Position numbers and translations under genes: made by a program. Below are positions 25,672-33,712 of a stretch of 64,000 nt of DNA, piece by piece (position 1 is the first letter of the stretch; the number at the start of each line of letters is the position of its first letter). Origin of the DNA: a virus; the IMG/VR virus record IMGVR_UViG_3300028283_000002, positions 88,666 to 152,665 of that record. One strand, 5' to 3'. Under the pieces are notes generated by a model. It made no database searches. It saw nothing but the letters and a program-made list of their open reading frames with translations, and was not told the origin of the DNA.

Positions 25672-27993
25672 GTGAGTTTCAAAAAATTCCAAATTATTAG
25701 TCCAGATACCATAGGTAGTCCTGATCCAGGGCACATTTATCTTGGTAGAGATAATATAGGGCTTTGGGAAAAATATCCAGACGGTGAATGGGTTTATATT
25801 GTAACTGGCGGTACAACAGGTGCTGGCACTAGTGGTACATCTGGTGAAGCAGGATCATCTGGTAAAGACGGATCATTTATAGGATCATCTGGAATAAGTG
25901 GAAGCTCAGGCATTTCAAGTAGCTCAGGTATTAGTGGTAGTTCAGGTAAATCTGGAACAGACGGAACATCTGGCACTAGTGGATATACAGGATCATCAGG
26001 CACGACAGGCACATCAGGCAAAACTGGTACATCTGGATCAAGTGGAACTAGTGGTAAAACTGGTTCAAGTGGATCATCTGGTAAGGATGGAAATTTTTGG
26101 GGATCTAGCGGCACATCAGCTACATCAGGTATAAACGGAGGATACGGGGGATCATCAAGAAAATGGAGATTTACTACATCAGCAACCCCAGTAACACCTG
26201 GTTATTTTAACGCGACTGGAACAACTTTCAACTTAAATGATATAAACTGTATTAGAATAAATGGTCAAGATTTTGATAACCAGAGTGTTAATTCGTGGTT
26301 AAGTTCCTGGGTTAATGGTGTATTAAAAATAGAGGAGTGGGGTAATGCTCAAAATTTTGGAATATATTCGATAATAAGTGGTATTACTACAAATATTTAC
26401 AATATTATAGGCGATTTTTACGAAATAAGTGGAATAACAACATTTAGCGCAGATGGCACTTTAACCAATGGAATAGATTATTTAATATCTTATGTACCTG
26501 GTTCTATGGTGTCTAGTAGTGGAAAAAATGGAACTAGTGGTTCTTCAGGTATTGGGGTGGATTATTTAGATATAACTATTATAACGGCTTATACATATAC
26601 AATATTACCAAGTGATAAATTTTTAATAGTCAATACATTTTCACTTATAGATGGTGAAATAATATTACCCCCTTGTAATGGCAGTGGGAGAGTTATAAAA
26701 ATAAAAAGCGATAATCATAAACCTATAAATATAGTTCCAAATACATTTCTTTGGTATATTGTAGATACTGGTTATACTATATCTGATTATATAGATACTG
26801 AGTTTTTCGCTCCTTGGGCTGGAAATTCAATAGGAAATCCAAAATATTTATTGAGTCAGGGAGTTATAGATCTTGTAGATGTTGTATCGCAAGATCAAAG
26901 CTTGGGAAATGGTGGATTATGGAACATTTTAAATGAAGAAAATAGAAGTGTGACAATATTAACAGGTTATACTGAACTACATGGTAACGATTTAATTCCA
27001 AGATATCTAGTGTGCTCTGGTGGAACTTATAATATATTATTACCTGAAGCTAATAGAACTGGTGTAATTTTCAATTTTAAAAACGCGAGTACAGGTGTGA
27101 TCACAATTAACGCACAACCAAGTGAATATATAGATGGATTATCCACTTTAGTATTACCTTCTTATGTCTCTTTAGTTGACTCTGGTTATTACAATTGGAG
27201 CATATTCGAAGATATAGATGAAGGTGGAGCTGGATCTAGTGGAACTAGTGGACATAGTGGATCATCTGGATCTAGTGGATTTGGCAGTCCTGGTGACTCT
27301 GGTTCAAGTGGCACTAGTGGATATGGTGGAACATCTGGATCTAGTGGGTTTGGCAGTCCTGGTGACTCTGGATCTTCAGGAACAACCGGCACTTCAGGTA
27401 CGTCTGGAATATCTGGCACAAGTGGATCTTCTGGTACAACAGGTACATCAGGTAGTTCCGGGATAGGTAGTTCTGGAACAAGCGGTAGTTCAGGTTGGAG
27501 TGGTGGGAGTTCAGGTACTAGTGGTTGGAGTGGTGGGAGTTCAGGTACTAGTGGTTGGAGTGGTGGGAGTTCAGGTACTAGTGGTTGGAGTGGTGGGAGT
27601 TCAGGTACTAGTGGTTCATCAGGTTCATCAGGGACAAGTGGATCTTCAGGATCATCTGGTATATATATAATTGATATAGAAGAATTGAATTTTAATGTGG
27701 AAGTTTCAGGTGAAACAAATATTTTTTTGGACGATTATGCTTGGTACCCATATGAAGTCAGTGGATTAACGTTGAGAACACCAAATGGAACTTGTTATGT
27801 TGATATGATGATAAGTGGAACTAGTGTTTTAAGTATAAGCGGAATGACTAATATAACAGGAAGTACAAATTTAAATATTTATTATTCAACTGAAAATTAC
27901 ACAGTAAATATTGGAAATAAATTCTATATTAAAATTAATAATAATATTAATGCTGTATATCTAATTGGATCAACTAAAATTAGAAGAATTTAA
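25672..27993 (+). CDS. Collagen-like tail fibre protein
   Basis: 773 residues from a GTG start. The N-terminal segment (residues 1-45) resembles phage fibre attachment regions (GHIYLGRDNIGLWEKYPDGE). Two long Gly-x-y tracts of GTS/GSS triplets follow, at about residues 45-160 and 520-663. They are separated by beta domains and followed by a C-terminal beta domain of about 110 residues. Such triplets predict a collagen-like triple helix, so the fibre is probably a trimer. A perfect 30-bp tandem repeat (27493-27612, four copies) encodes GWSGGSSGTS units and could vary fibre length. The next gene starts at its stop codon. Confidence 0.8.
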   Translation: MSFKKFQIISPDTIGSPDPGHIYLGRDNIGLWEKYPDGEWVYIVTGGTTGAGTSGTSGEAGSSGKDGSFIGSSGISGSSGISSSSGISGSSGKSGTDGTSGTSGYTGSSGTTGTSGKTGTSGSSGTSGKTGSSGSSGKDGNFWGSSGTSATSGINGGYGGSSRKWRFTTSATPVTPGYFNATGTTFNLNDINCIRINGQDFDNQSVNSWLSSWVNGVLKIEEWGNAQNFGIYSIISGITTNIYNIIGDFYEISGITTFSADGTLTNGIDYLISYVPGSMVSSSGKNGTSGSSGIGVDYLDITIITAYTYTILPSDKFLIVNTFSLIDGEIILPPCNGSGRVIKIKSDNHKPINIVPNTFLWYIVDTGYTISDYIDTEFFAPWAGNSIGNPKYLLSQGVIDLVDVVSQDQSLGNGGLWNILNEENRSVTILTGYTELHGNDLIPRYLVCSGGTYNILLPEANRTGVIFNFKNASTGVITINAQPSEYIDGLSTLVLPSYVSLVDSGYYNWSIFEDIDEGGAGSSGTSGHSGSSGSSGFGSPGDSGSSGTSGYGGTSGSSGFGSPGDSGSSGTTGTSGTSGISGTSGSSGTTGTSGSSGIGSSGTSGSSGWSGGSSGTSGWSGGSSGTSGWSGGSSGTSGWSGGSSGTSGSSGSSGTSGSSGSSGIYIIDIEELNFNVEVSGETNIFLDDYAWYPYEVSGLTLRTPNGTCYVDMMISGTSVLSISGMTNITGSTNLNIYYSTENYTVNIGNKFYIKINNNINAVYLIGSTKIRRI
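27493..27612 (+). repeat. Four perfect 30-bp tandem repeats in the fibre gene
   Basis: Four identical copies of a 30-nt unit beginning GGTTGGAGTGGTGGGAG, in frame, each encoding GWSGGSSGTS. Identity at the nucleotide level means recent expansion or ongoing slippage. Confidence 0.95.
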
Positions 27994-28646
27994 TGAAAAG
28001 AAGATTTGTTTATAAGCGTAGCAGATACATACCTTATGATAAATTAGACTACGGATATTTGTATAATTGGTATGTTGTATCAGATGTTAGAAATATAACT
28101 AACATCGGTTGGCATGTACCGAGCTTGGCTGAATGGGAAACATTAAGATTTGCTGTAGGATCTTACCCAAGTGGTCTAGGATCAGGGTACCCCCTAATAG
28201 AAACTGGTTCAACTTATTGGCAACCACCTATCACAAACGCTACAAACTCAACTGGATTTAATGGGAGACCAAATGGTACAAGATTAGTTAATGGATCATT
28301 TTCTGGCGGGCACACTTATGGTCACTGGTGGTCAAGTACAGATGTTTTTGGCACTAATGCATATGAAAAATATTTATTCGATTCAAATTATCTTAATCAA
28401 ACAAATCCAGATAAAAAAACAGGATCAAGCTTACGTCTCATAAAAGATGTAACATCAGTAATACCTGGTGGATATACTGGAAACAACGGACTGCAGTACA
28501 CTTCTGTTATAATAGACACCCAAGAATGGTTATCGGAAAATCTTACTGAGACTCAATATAGAAACGGTGATTCTATCCCAAATGTAACAAATAATACAGA
28601 TTGGTCCCTTTTATCAACTGGTGCTATTTGTACCTATTTATTTTAA
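27993..28646 (+). CDS. FISUMP-domain protein, apparently circularly permuted
   Basis: 217 residues. Residues 19-150 carry the core of the Fibrobacter succinogenes major paralogous domain: YGYLYNWYVV, GWHVPSLAEWETL, NSTGFNGRPNGTR, WWSSTDV and GSSLRLIKD. The segment normally found before this core (YTSVIIDTQEWLSENLTETQ, then DSIPNVTNNTDWSLLSTGA) comes instead at the C-terminus. The fold is C-type-lectin-like. It directly follows the collagen-like fibre gene (ATG shares a base with its TAA), so it is a good candidate for the receptor-binding tip. The domain is characteristic of Bacteroidota/Fibrobacterota. Confidence 0.75.
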   Translation: MKRRFVYKRSRYIPYDKLDYGYLYNWYVVSDVRNITNIGWHVPSLAEWETLRFAVGSYPSGLGSGYPLIETGSTYWQPPITNATNSTGFNGRPNGTRLVNGSFSGGHTYGHWWSSTDVFGTNAYEKYLFDSNYLNQTNPDKKTGSSLRLIKDVTSVIPGGYTGNNGLQYTSVIIDTQEWLSENLTETQYRNGDSIPNVTNNTDWSLLSTGAICTYLF

Positions 28647-30868
28647 TCTTGTGAATTATTGTTATTAATACTAGATTTATTTGTTATAGCAGACTGTACC
28701 AGTCTTGTTGTACCTCCGAATGACGTGAAATTAATAGTTTTATCGGTACTCTTAGTCCAACCAAAATCAAGAGCCAGATCCTTAACATTAACAATATTAG
28801 GTATAGCTATAATACTTTGCAATTTAGCTATTTCTACTCTTTCTAAAAGAATAACAGTATTACCAACTGTAGCTGGTGTCTGGTAAGCGTAATTTATCTG
28901 AACACCAAGATTCGTCAAACTGGATACAACAGCGTCTATTTGAGCGTTTGTTATTCCGCCCTTTATCCAAACTATAACATTTCTATAAGAATCAAGAGTG
29001 CCTCTCGCTCCAGGTTGTAATAAAGGAATACCATCGGCATTAAATTGTGGTGGTATAATATCATTTATTCCACCACTTCTTTCCGCTGCCACCTGTGCTG
29101 ATGCTTTTGCGTCCGCTGAAGTTACACCACCAGTTGCATTCGGTACATCTTTTAAAGCTAGATCAGCACTAGTATTACCAGATGAAATTGATGGCGTTGT
29201 TTTAACATCTAAGAATTTAAGATTTTCAAATATTTTAAATTTACCTGAATAAAGTAATGTTTTTGTTTTATAATTACTGGCGTTTAAAATAATATAGAAG
29301 TTATCTGACTTTTCTTTAGTCATTTGTTTCAAGATAGGTATATCTTCTTGATTAACTTTAAAGACAACTACACCAATATCAAATTTATTTTCATCTGTCT
29401 GGAAATAAATTTCTTTTTCTACTGTTTTAGTATCAGATTTAAAAACTAAATTTAATTTAGAATTAAGCAACACTTTACTTAAATTATAAGGAGTTATTGG
29501 GGAAGTAGGTGTATCTTGTTTTGCCATTTGAAATTTGATAATATTATCAAAGGGGGTTAATATTATATTTAATAATCCCATACCTTTGTAATCACTATCT
29601 GTTCCAGGATTCCAATTATTCGCTAATATTTTATAATTGTTTATAAGAATAGGGAAAGGAACTTTAACTAGATTAATATCAACATTTGTAGTAGTAGTTT
29701 TCAAATCATACACCTTATCGTATTTGTAATTATAAATCTTAGGTTTAGATAAATTATCAACAGTTAATCTCGCTAACGTCTTACCATATTTTAATAAATT
29801 ATTCGTAAGCCCAATACTAGCAAATCTACTAAATGAACTACTATCCACTAAATCTATAACCTTCATTTCTACATCAATGGCGGCAGTTGTATTAGAATAT
29901 TTAATAATAGGTCTATATTCAATCTTTTGTGCAAAATTTTCTGTTACTAAAAATGTAATCGGAAACCCACTTATTAAATTTTCTTCGTATAAAGTTACGA
30001 CGTATTCGATATTTATCTTTCTTCCCTGTGATTCAAGATTATTAACGAAGTTATCCATGTTCTCATTTGAGTTATCGTAAACTCCATATATTTCAAAGAA
30101 ATCCCCTTGTGTAGATTCTTCAACCATTACACCTAATGTTTGGTACTCTGGTTGTATAGATAAAGAAGTTTTATAAGTATCACCTAGATAATAATAAGGA
30201 ACACTAAAAACTGTCTGTTTAGATGATATAAACGAAAACTCTAAATAAATAGGAGCACTCATATTTAATCCAACACTATCTGTTAAATGATCGTTAACAC
30301 TATCTGGTGTTACAACATTTGTTGTTGGATTTATATTTCTTTGATTAGCAGTGTCTTGTACGCTAGGAACATAGAATGTTAAATATTTACCCCATTCTTT
30401 TTGGTTGTATGTAAATGGAGTGGCTAGGTCCATTAATTGATCGGCGTATTCAATAACGCCACTAACACTTTGTGCTTGTGTTTTATCAAAATAGAAATTG
30501 GAAAGTGGGTATTGTTTTTTACCTAAATAATCAAGGGCTTGAATTTTTAAATAGAAACCGTAATATACACCAAAATTATAACTAGACGGAAAGTATAATG
30601 TTACTTTATCGTAAAGCATCGGAGCAGTAGAATAATTCTGTAACTTTAAGAAGTTGAATTTAGTAGGATCTACTTTTGAATATTTTTTAGTTGTTGCGTC
30701 TATTACGAATAAGTTATGATCAATATCATTGATATTAGTTGTAGATAAGAAGTTTCGAGTATTTTTTGTAAGGTCTGACCATACAATATAATTTTCTGTT
30801 ACGTTTAAACTACTGTAATCCCATTCTAATAAAACATTTTGGTCTAGATTTAAATATTTTTTAGCCAT
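28643..30868 (-). CDS. Virion structural protein (tail/baseplate), about 741 aa
   Basis: I chose the ATG at 30868 (MAKKYLNLDQNVLLEWDYSS); the longer frame to 30964 would read through a promoter box and a terminator. The protein is Asn-, Tyr- and Lys-rich and beta-prone (LYFPSSYNFGVYYGFYLKIQ), with no signal peptide. Near the C-terminus there is a low-complexity Ala/Gly/Ser linker. It ends in an alpha/beta domain with alternating helices and strands (YRNVIVWIKGGITNAQIDAV ... QSIIAIPNIVNVKDLAL). It is convergent with the FISUMP gene, overlapping 4 nt. No specific T4 counterpart is identified. Confidence 0.55.
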   Translation of the reverse strand: MAKKYLNLDQNVLLEWDYSSLNVTENYIVWSDLTKNTRNFLSTTNINDIDHNLFVIDATTKKYSKVDPTKFNFLKLQNYSTAPMLYDKVTLYFPSSYNFGVYYGFYLKIQALDYLGKKQYPLSNFYFDKTQAQSVSGVIEYADQLMDLATPFTYNQKEWGKYLTFYVPSVQDTANQRNINPTTNVVTPDSVNDHLTDSVGLNMSAPIYLEFSFISSKQTVFSVPYYYLGDTYKTSLSIQPEYQTLGVMVEESTQGDFFEIYGVYDNSNENMDNFVNNLESQGRKINIEYVVTLYEENLISGFPITFLVTENFAQKIEYRPIIKYSNTTAAIDVEMKVIDLVDSSSFSRFASIGLTNNLLKYGKTLARLTVDNLSKPKIYNYKYDKVYDLKTTTTNVDINLVKVPFPILINNYKILANNWNPGTDSDYKGMGLLNIILTPFDNIIKFQMAKQDTPTSPITPYNLSKVLLNSKLNLVFKSDTKTVEKEIYFQTDENKFDIGVVVFKVNQEDIPILKQMTKEKSDNFYIILNASNYKTKTLLYSGKFKIFENLKFLDVKTTPSISSGNTSADLALKDVPNATGGVTSADAKASAQVAAERSGGINDIIPPQFNADGIPLLQPGARGTLDSYRNVIVWIKGGITNAQIDAVVSSLTNLGVQINYAYQTPATVGNTVILLERVEIAKLQSIIAIPNIVNVKDLALDFGWTKSTDKTINFTSFGGTTRLVQSAITNKSSINNNNSQD

Positions 30869-30917
30869 TGTTGCACATTTCTTTTTCGTTATATATAAAA
30901 AATGGCAACACACAAAA

Positions 30918-30956
30918 ACAAAAAACCCCAACAAAAATTGCTGGGGTTTCTTTTTT
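30918..30956. terminator. Bidirectional intrinsic terminator
   Basis: AAACCCCA (30923-30930) pairs with TGGGGTTT (30942-30949), with A-rich and T-rich flanks. It ends the 30955-31170 gene on the minus strand. Confidence 0.85.
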
Positions 30957-31170
30957 ACATCCACTTTTTACGTTTCTCATCAAACTCTTTTTCAAGTTTG
31001 GTTAAACTGTAACTCCATGTTTCAGGAAAATCAAGTAACCTGTACTTTTGATTCCTTACTTCTTGGTGAATGTTTCTAGGTTCTGCTTCAATAAAGTAAT
31101 ATTGAGCACGGTAACCTCTTCGGTTTACCATATCGACTCTCCAAAGTCGAAGTTTATCATTTGTTTTCAT
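30955..31170 (-). CDS. Hypothetical basic protein, 71 aa
   Basis: Small, positively charged, Trp/Tyr/Arg-rich protein starting MKTNDKLRLWRVDMVNRRGY and ending in a Lys/Arg helix (LTKLEKEFDEKRKKWM). No known motif. Its start codon lies inside an 11-bp hairpin (31168-31194), so translation may be regulated. Terminators on its 3' side make it a single-gene unit. Confidence 0.55.
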   Translation of the reverse strand: MKTNDKLRLWRVDMVNRRGYRAQYYFIEAEPRNIHQEVRNQKYRLLDFPETWSYSLTKLEKEFDEKRKKWM

Positions 31171-31194
31171 AACTCAAGATCTACTTGAGTTATG
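31168..31194 (-). promoter_or_regulatory. Hairpin occluding a start codon
   Basis: CATAACTCAAG (31168-31178) and CTTGAGTTATG (31184-31194) form a perfect 11-bp stem with a 5-nt loop. On the minus strand, the last three bases of the stem are the ATG of the 71-residue gene. It may be an operator or an RNA structure that controls initiation. Confidence 0.6.
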
Positions 31195-31254
31195 ATGAGT
31201 TATATTTTTTCATATTACTATATATACAATATTTTTAGTGTAGTTTGGACAATT

Positions 31255-32298
31255 TTAACGTCTTCCACCGCCACCACCGCCACCACGCATTCCACCACCT
31301 CCGCCACTAGAGCCACCACGCATCCCACTACCACTTGATCCACCACTTCTACCTGCTGGTGAGTAAGAACCACCTCCTCTAGATGGAGTTGAATAACTAC
31401 CACTACTTCTGGTAGGTGAAGAATAATTACCAGTTCCTCTTTGTTGTGAAGGAGAATTATAACCCCTATTATAACCAGGATTTTGTCTCTGTGAAGGAGA
31501 ATTATATCCTCTATTATTAGGAGTTTGTGAAGGAGATCTATATCCAGGATTTACTGTCCTAGTACGAGGACTCACATATTCTTGGCTAGACCTAGCTTGA
31601 CGATACTGAGCAGGATAATAACTCTTAGCGTTATTATATCTTTGTTGCTGATTATTTCTTTGTTGTGTACTAACACCCCTATTAACAGGTTGCCTACTTT
31701 GTAAAGCTCTATTACTTGGTGTTCTAGTATTTATTCCACTCCTTGTATTCACAACAGTTCTTGGGTTCACGCCAGTTGTTCTGGTATTCCTATACATATC
31801 ATTTCTTTTACCATTATAGTTGTTACGACCGTAACCAACATCCCTGTGTCTTCCCATATATGTATTATAATGAGCACCATAGTTACCGTAACCGTAATAA
31901 CCGTAATACCCACCGTAATATCCCCATCCGTAATAAGGATAACCCCAGTAACCACCGTACCAATAAGGATTGTACCATCCGAACCCGTAGTAATATGGTG
32001 AGTAATAAGGAGCATATCCCCAACTATATCCCATATAGTAATAAGGACTATAAACGGACACGTAGAAAGGATCTGGATCAAATATATTAACGTAGAGATT
32101 CTTTTCCGCGTTATACACTGTACCAAAACCAAACTTGTTCTCGTCGTAATACTTTGTAGTATCTACCGAAGTTGAATCTGGAGGTGAAGTATATGATAAA
32201 TCATCGGTGTAATATGATTGTGGGTTAACTGTAGCGTTACGCGTAGCAGTACAACCGACAAAGATCAATAAAATCAGAAATAAGAAAATCTTTTTCAT
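31255..32298 (-). CDS. Tyr/Gly-rich lipoprotein
   Basis: 347 residues. The N-terminus MKKIFLFLILLIFVGCTATR is a lipoprotein signal with a lipobox-type Cys at residue 16. A linker leads to a Tyr/Gly/Trp-rich tract of about 60 residues (repeats such as YYGGYYGYYGYGNYG), then an Arg/Gln/Asn-rich low-complexity region (NPGYRSPSQTPNNRGYNSPS repeats), and a Gly/Arg-rich tail. This composition is known from Bacteroidota cell-envelope lipoproteins. In a phage it is probably a moron gene altering the host surface, for example in superinfection exclusion. This is inference only. Confidence 0.75.
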   Translation of the reverse strand: MKKIFLFLILLIFVGCTATRNATVNPQSYYTDDLSYTSPPDSTSVDTTKYYDENKFGFGTVYNAEKNLYVNIFDPDPFYVSVYSPYYYMGYSWGYAPYYSPYYYGFGWYNPYWYGGYWGYPYYGWGYYGGYYGYYGYGNYGAHYNTYMGRHRDVGYGRNNYNGKRNDMYRNTRTTGVNPRTVVNTRSGINTRTPSNRALQSRQPVNRGVSTQQRNNQQQRYNNAKSYYPAQYRQARSSQEYVSPRTRTVNPGYRSPSQTPNNRGYNSPSQRQNPGYNRGYNSPSQQRGTGNYSSPTRSSGSYSTPSRGGGSYSPAGRSGGSSGSGMRGGSSGGGGGMRGGGGGGGRR

Positions 32299-32331
32299 AA
32301 TTATTTGATTATTTTATATATTATATAACAA

Positions 32332-32961
32332 TTATTGTGACAAAGGTTTTAATTCGTTCGGAGTTATCTTTTGGAACATCCAATGATCATCCGTTGTAAC
32401 ATGTCCTTTTCTAACATATTTAGCGATAGATTTTTCAAACTCTTCAAATGAAAAACTAGAAGCCAATCTAATAACAAACCCCTCTTGTATTTCAGTATTT
32501 ATTTTGAAATTCTCAATAAACTCTTTGTTATAAATACCTCTCCATAAAACTGGGACGTGTTCTAATCCAAGAAATTTACTAAAAGTAACTGTATCATCCC
32601 ACGATAAACAAGTATCATCTTCGTCCCAAATAGAAAATACCATAAAATAAGAAGGAAGACTTTTATATGATAATGAATGTTGAGCGTAAAGATTTTCACC
32701 ACAAATTTTCCAATCATCTGGAATATTATATTTGATATTCCCCCAAAGTCCTTTAACCCAGTGTCTTGAAGGATGATCAGCACTATCTAACGAACGGGCG
32801 TGAATACAATCATTCATAAGAGTCGTATTTTCACCATCTAACTTCTCGCTTATTACTATTTCCTTTCCATTAAAAAAATCAATGTTTTTATGTATTCTAT
32901 CGTCACTTGTGGCTCCAGGGCTCCAGGGAACGTGCGCCGTGCGCGGGTATTTACGTTTCAT
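32332..32961 (-). CDS. RNA ligase family protein
   Basis: 209 residues with the nucleotidyltransferase motifs in order. Motif I is EKLDGENT, with the Lys that takes AMP; a PSYFMVFSIWDE segment is motif III-like; motif IV is IQEGFVIR and motif V is AKYVRKGH. The size is that of minimal RNA ligases. It would repair RNA breaks, for example tRNAs cut by host defence nucleases as T4 Rnl1 does, though no tRNA gene or kinase (Pnkp) is seen here. I chose the ATG at 32961; the gene overlaps the upstream homing-nuclease remnant by 11 nt. Confidence 0.8.
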   Translation of the reverse strand: MKRKYPRTAHVPWSPGATSDDRIHKNIDFFNGKEIVISEKLDGENTTLMNDCIHARSLDSADHPSRHWVKGLWGNIKYNIPDDWKICGENLYAQHSLSYKSLPSYFMVFSIWDEDDTCLSWDDTVTFSKFLGLEHVPVLWRGIYNKEFIENFKINTEIQEGFVIRLASSFSFEEFEKSIAKYVRKGHVTTDDHWMFQKITPNELKPLSQ

Positions 32962-33250
32962 CACTTTTAATTTTTTTAATTATAAAATTTATTAAATCAT
33001 TTTTATATTCTTTTAATTCTTTCTCCCATATATATATTATTTTATATCCTTTACTTTCAGCTAATAATTTTTTATTTAAATCCTTTTCCCACAATTCTTT
33101 AGCTATAGCACTTTTAAACGGGTGTGGTAAAATATCAGTTTCTTTATAAATTAAAGGGTTAGCGTGCCAAAAATCTCCATTTATTTCTATTAATAAGTTC
33201 GTATTGGTAATTCTAATATCATATGAATTTTTATTTATCCAATATTGTTT
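32951..33250 (-). pseudogene. C-terminal remnant of a homing endonuclease
   Basis: A minus-strand frame of about 100 codons reads SYDIRITNTNLLIEINGDFW, HANPLIY, then LWEKDLNKKLLAESKGYKII, YIWEKELKEYKNDLIN and stops at 32951-32953. It aligns closely with the C-terminus of the nuclease at 35896 (KFFDIKIKNTLIDVNSDLWH, ANPVLY, RRDLNKKVLAESFGYKVFYI, WEND). No start codon or N-terminal domain is present. It begins at the edge of the 37-bp foldback repeat, so it was joined to the neighbouring gene by rearrangement. Confidence 0.75.
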
Positions 33251-33593
33251 TGACTACTTGTAATGATTGTGGGACACAGTATATAAGACATCTACCATCA
33301 CTTATATACTGTGTCCCACAATCATTACAAGTAGTCAGAGGTTTCAATGGTGTTGTTTTCTTACCTTTTATAAAATTACTCCACTGTTTATGATATTTCT
33401 TTTTATAATGTTCACAATTTCTTTCAGATTGTGATAAATAACATTCTGAATCACAAGCCATTCCAGCGTCACTACCAGGATATAAATAATCTAAAAAACA
33501 AGAACCTTCTGGGCATTCACAGATTTCCCAATTCTCTTCACCGTAAGGATCAAGTTCTTTTTTAGAATCAAACATTTTAAATTTTTTTATCAT
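33231..33593 (-). CDS. Cys-rich tagged protein with DPYGEENW near the N-terminus; 3' end altered
   Basis: The N-terminus MIKKFKMFDSKKELDPYGEE combines the recurring tag with the DPYGEE-x-W octapeptide (33528-33551) in its first 25 residues. Many Cys follow (CECPEGSCF, CDSECYLSQSERNCEHY, TTCNDCGTQY), a likely zinc-binding protein. The last 22 or so codons are abnormal: they are the reverse complement of the codons for TTCNDCGTQYI, because of a perfect 37-bp inverted repeat (33251-33337). The natural C-terminus has therefore been replaced by a foldback copy. Confidence 0.65.
   Translation of the reverse strand: MIKKFKMFDSKKELDPYGEENWEICECPEGSCFLDYLYPGSDAGMACDSECYLSQSERNCEHYKKKYHKQWSNFIKGKKTTPLKPLTTCNDCGTQYISDGRCLIYCVPQSLQVVKTILDK
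33251..33337. repeat. Perfect 37-bp inverted repeat (foldback)
   Basis: Left arm 33251-33287 and right arm 33301-33337 are exact reverse complements over 37 bases, separated by 13 nt. They start TGACTACTTGTAATG and end CATTACAAGTAGTCA. It is too long and not U-tailed enough to be a normal terminator, and it lies in coding sequence at the junction with a nuclease remnant. Confidence 0.95.
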
Positions 33594-33712
33594 TACAAAT
33601 ATACTTATTTTTGTCCACTTAAAAAAATTAATTTAAACTAACATTTATATTGATATATATTAAAAATAACAACAATAAAAAAGATATATAAGGAGAAAAA
33701 TTTAATTCAATT

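Noticed and set aside
25794-27419. Long Pro/Val/Asp-rich frames on the minus strand opposite the fibre gene
   Set aside because: They are antisense shadows of the Gly-Ser-Thr triplet repeats; composition follows from the repeat and there are no start signals.
27493-27612. CRISPR array
   Set aside because: The repeats are contiguous with no spacers and are in frame in a coding sequence.
27993-28646. Diversity-generating retroelement acting on the C-type-lectin-like FISUMP protein
   Set aside because: No reverse transcriptase gene and no template/variable repeat pair seen in the window.
30869-30964. N-terminal hydrophobic extension of the 28643-30868 structural protein
   Set aside because: It would be read through a terminator and a promoter box; the ATG at 30868 fits the usual MAKKYLNL start.
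31743-32132. Tyr/Asn/His-rich and Ile/Val/Thr-rich frames overlapping the Tyr/Gly-rich lipoprotein gene
   Set aside because: They are shadows in other frames of a low-complexity region; the lipoprotein frame has a clear signal peptide and covers the full length.
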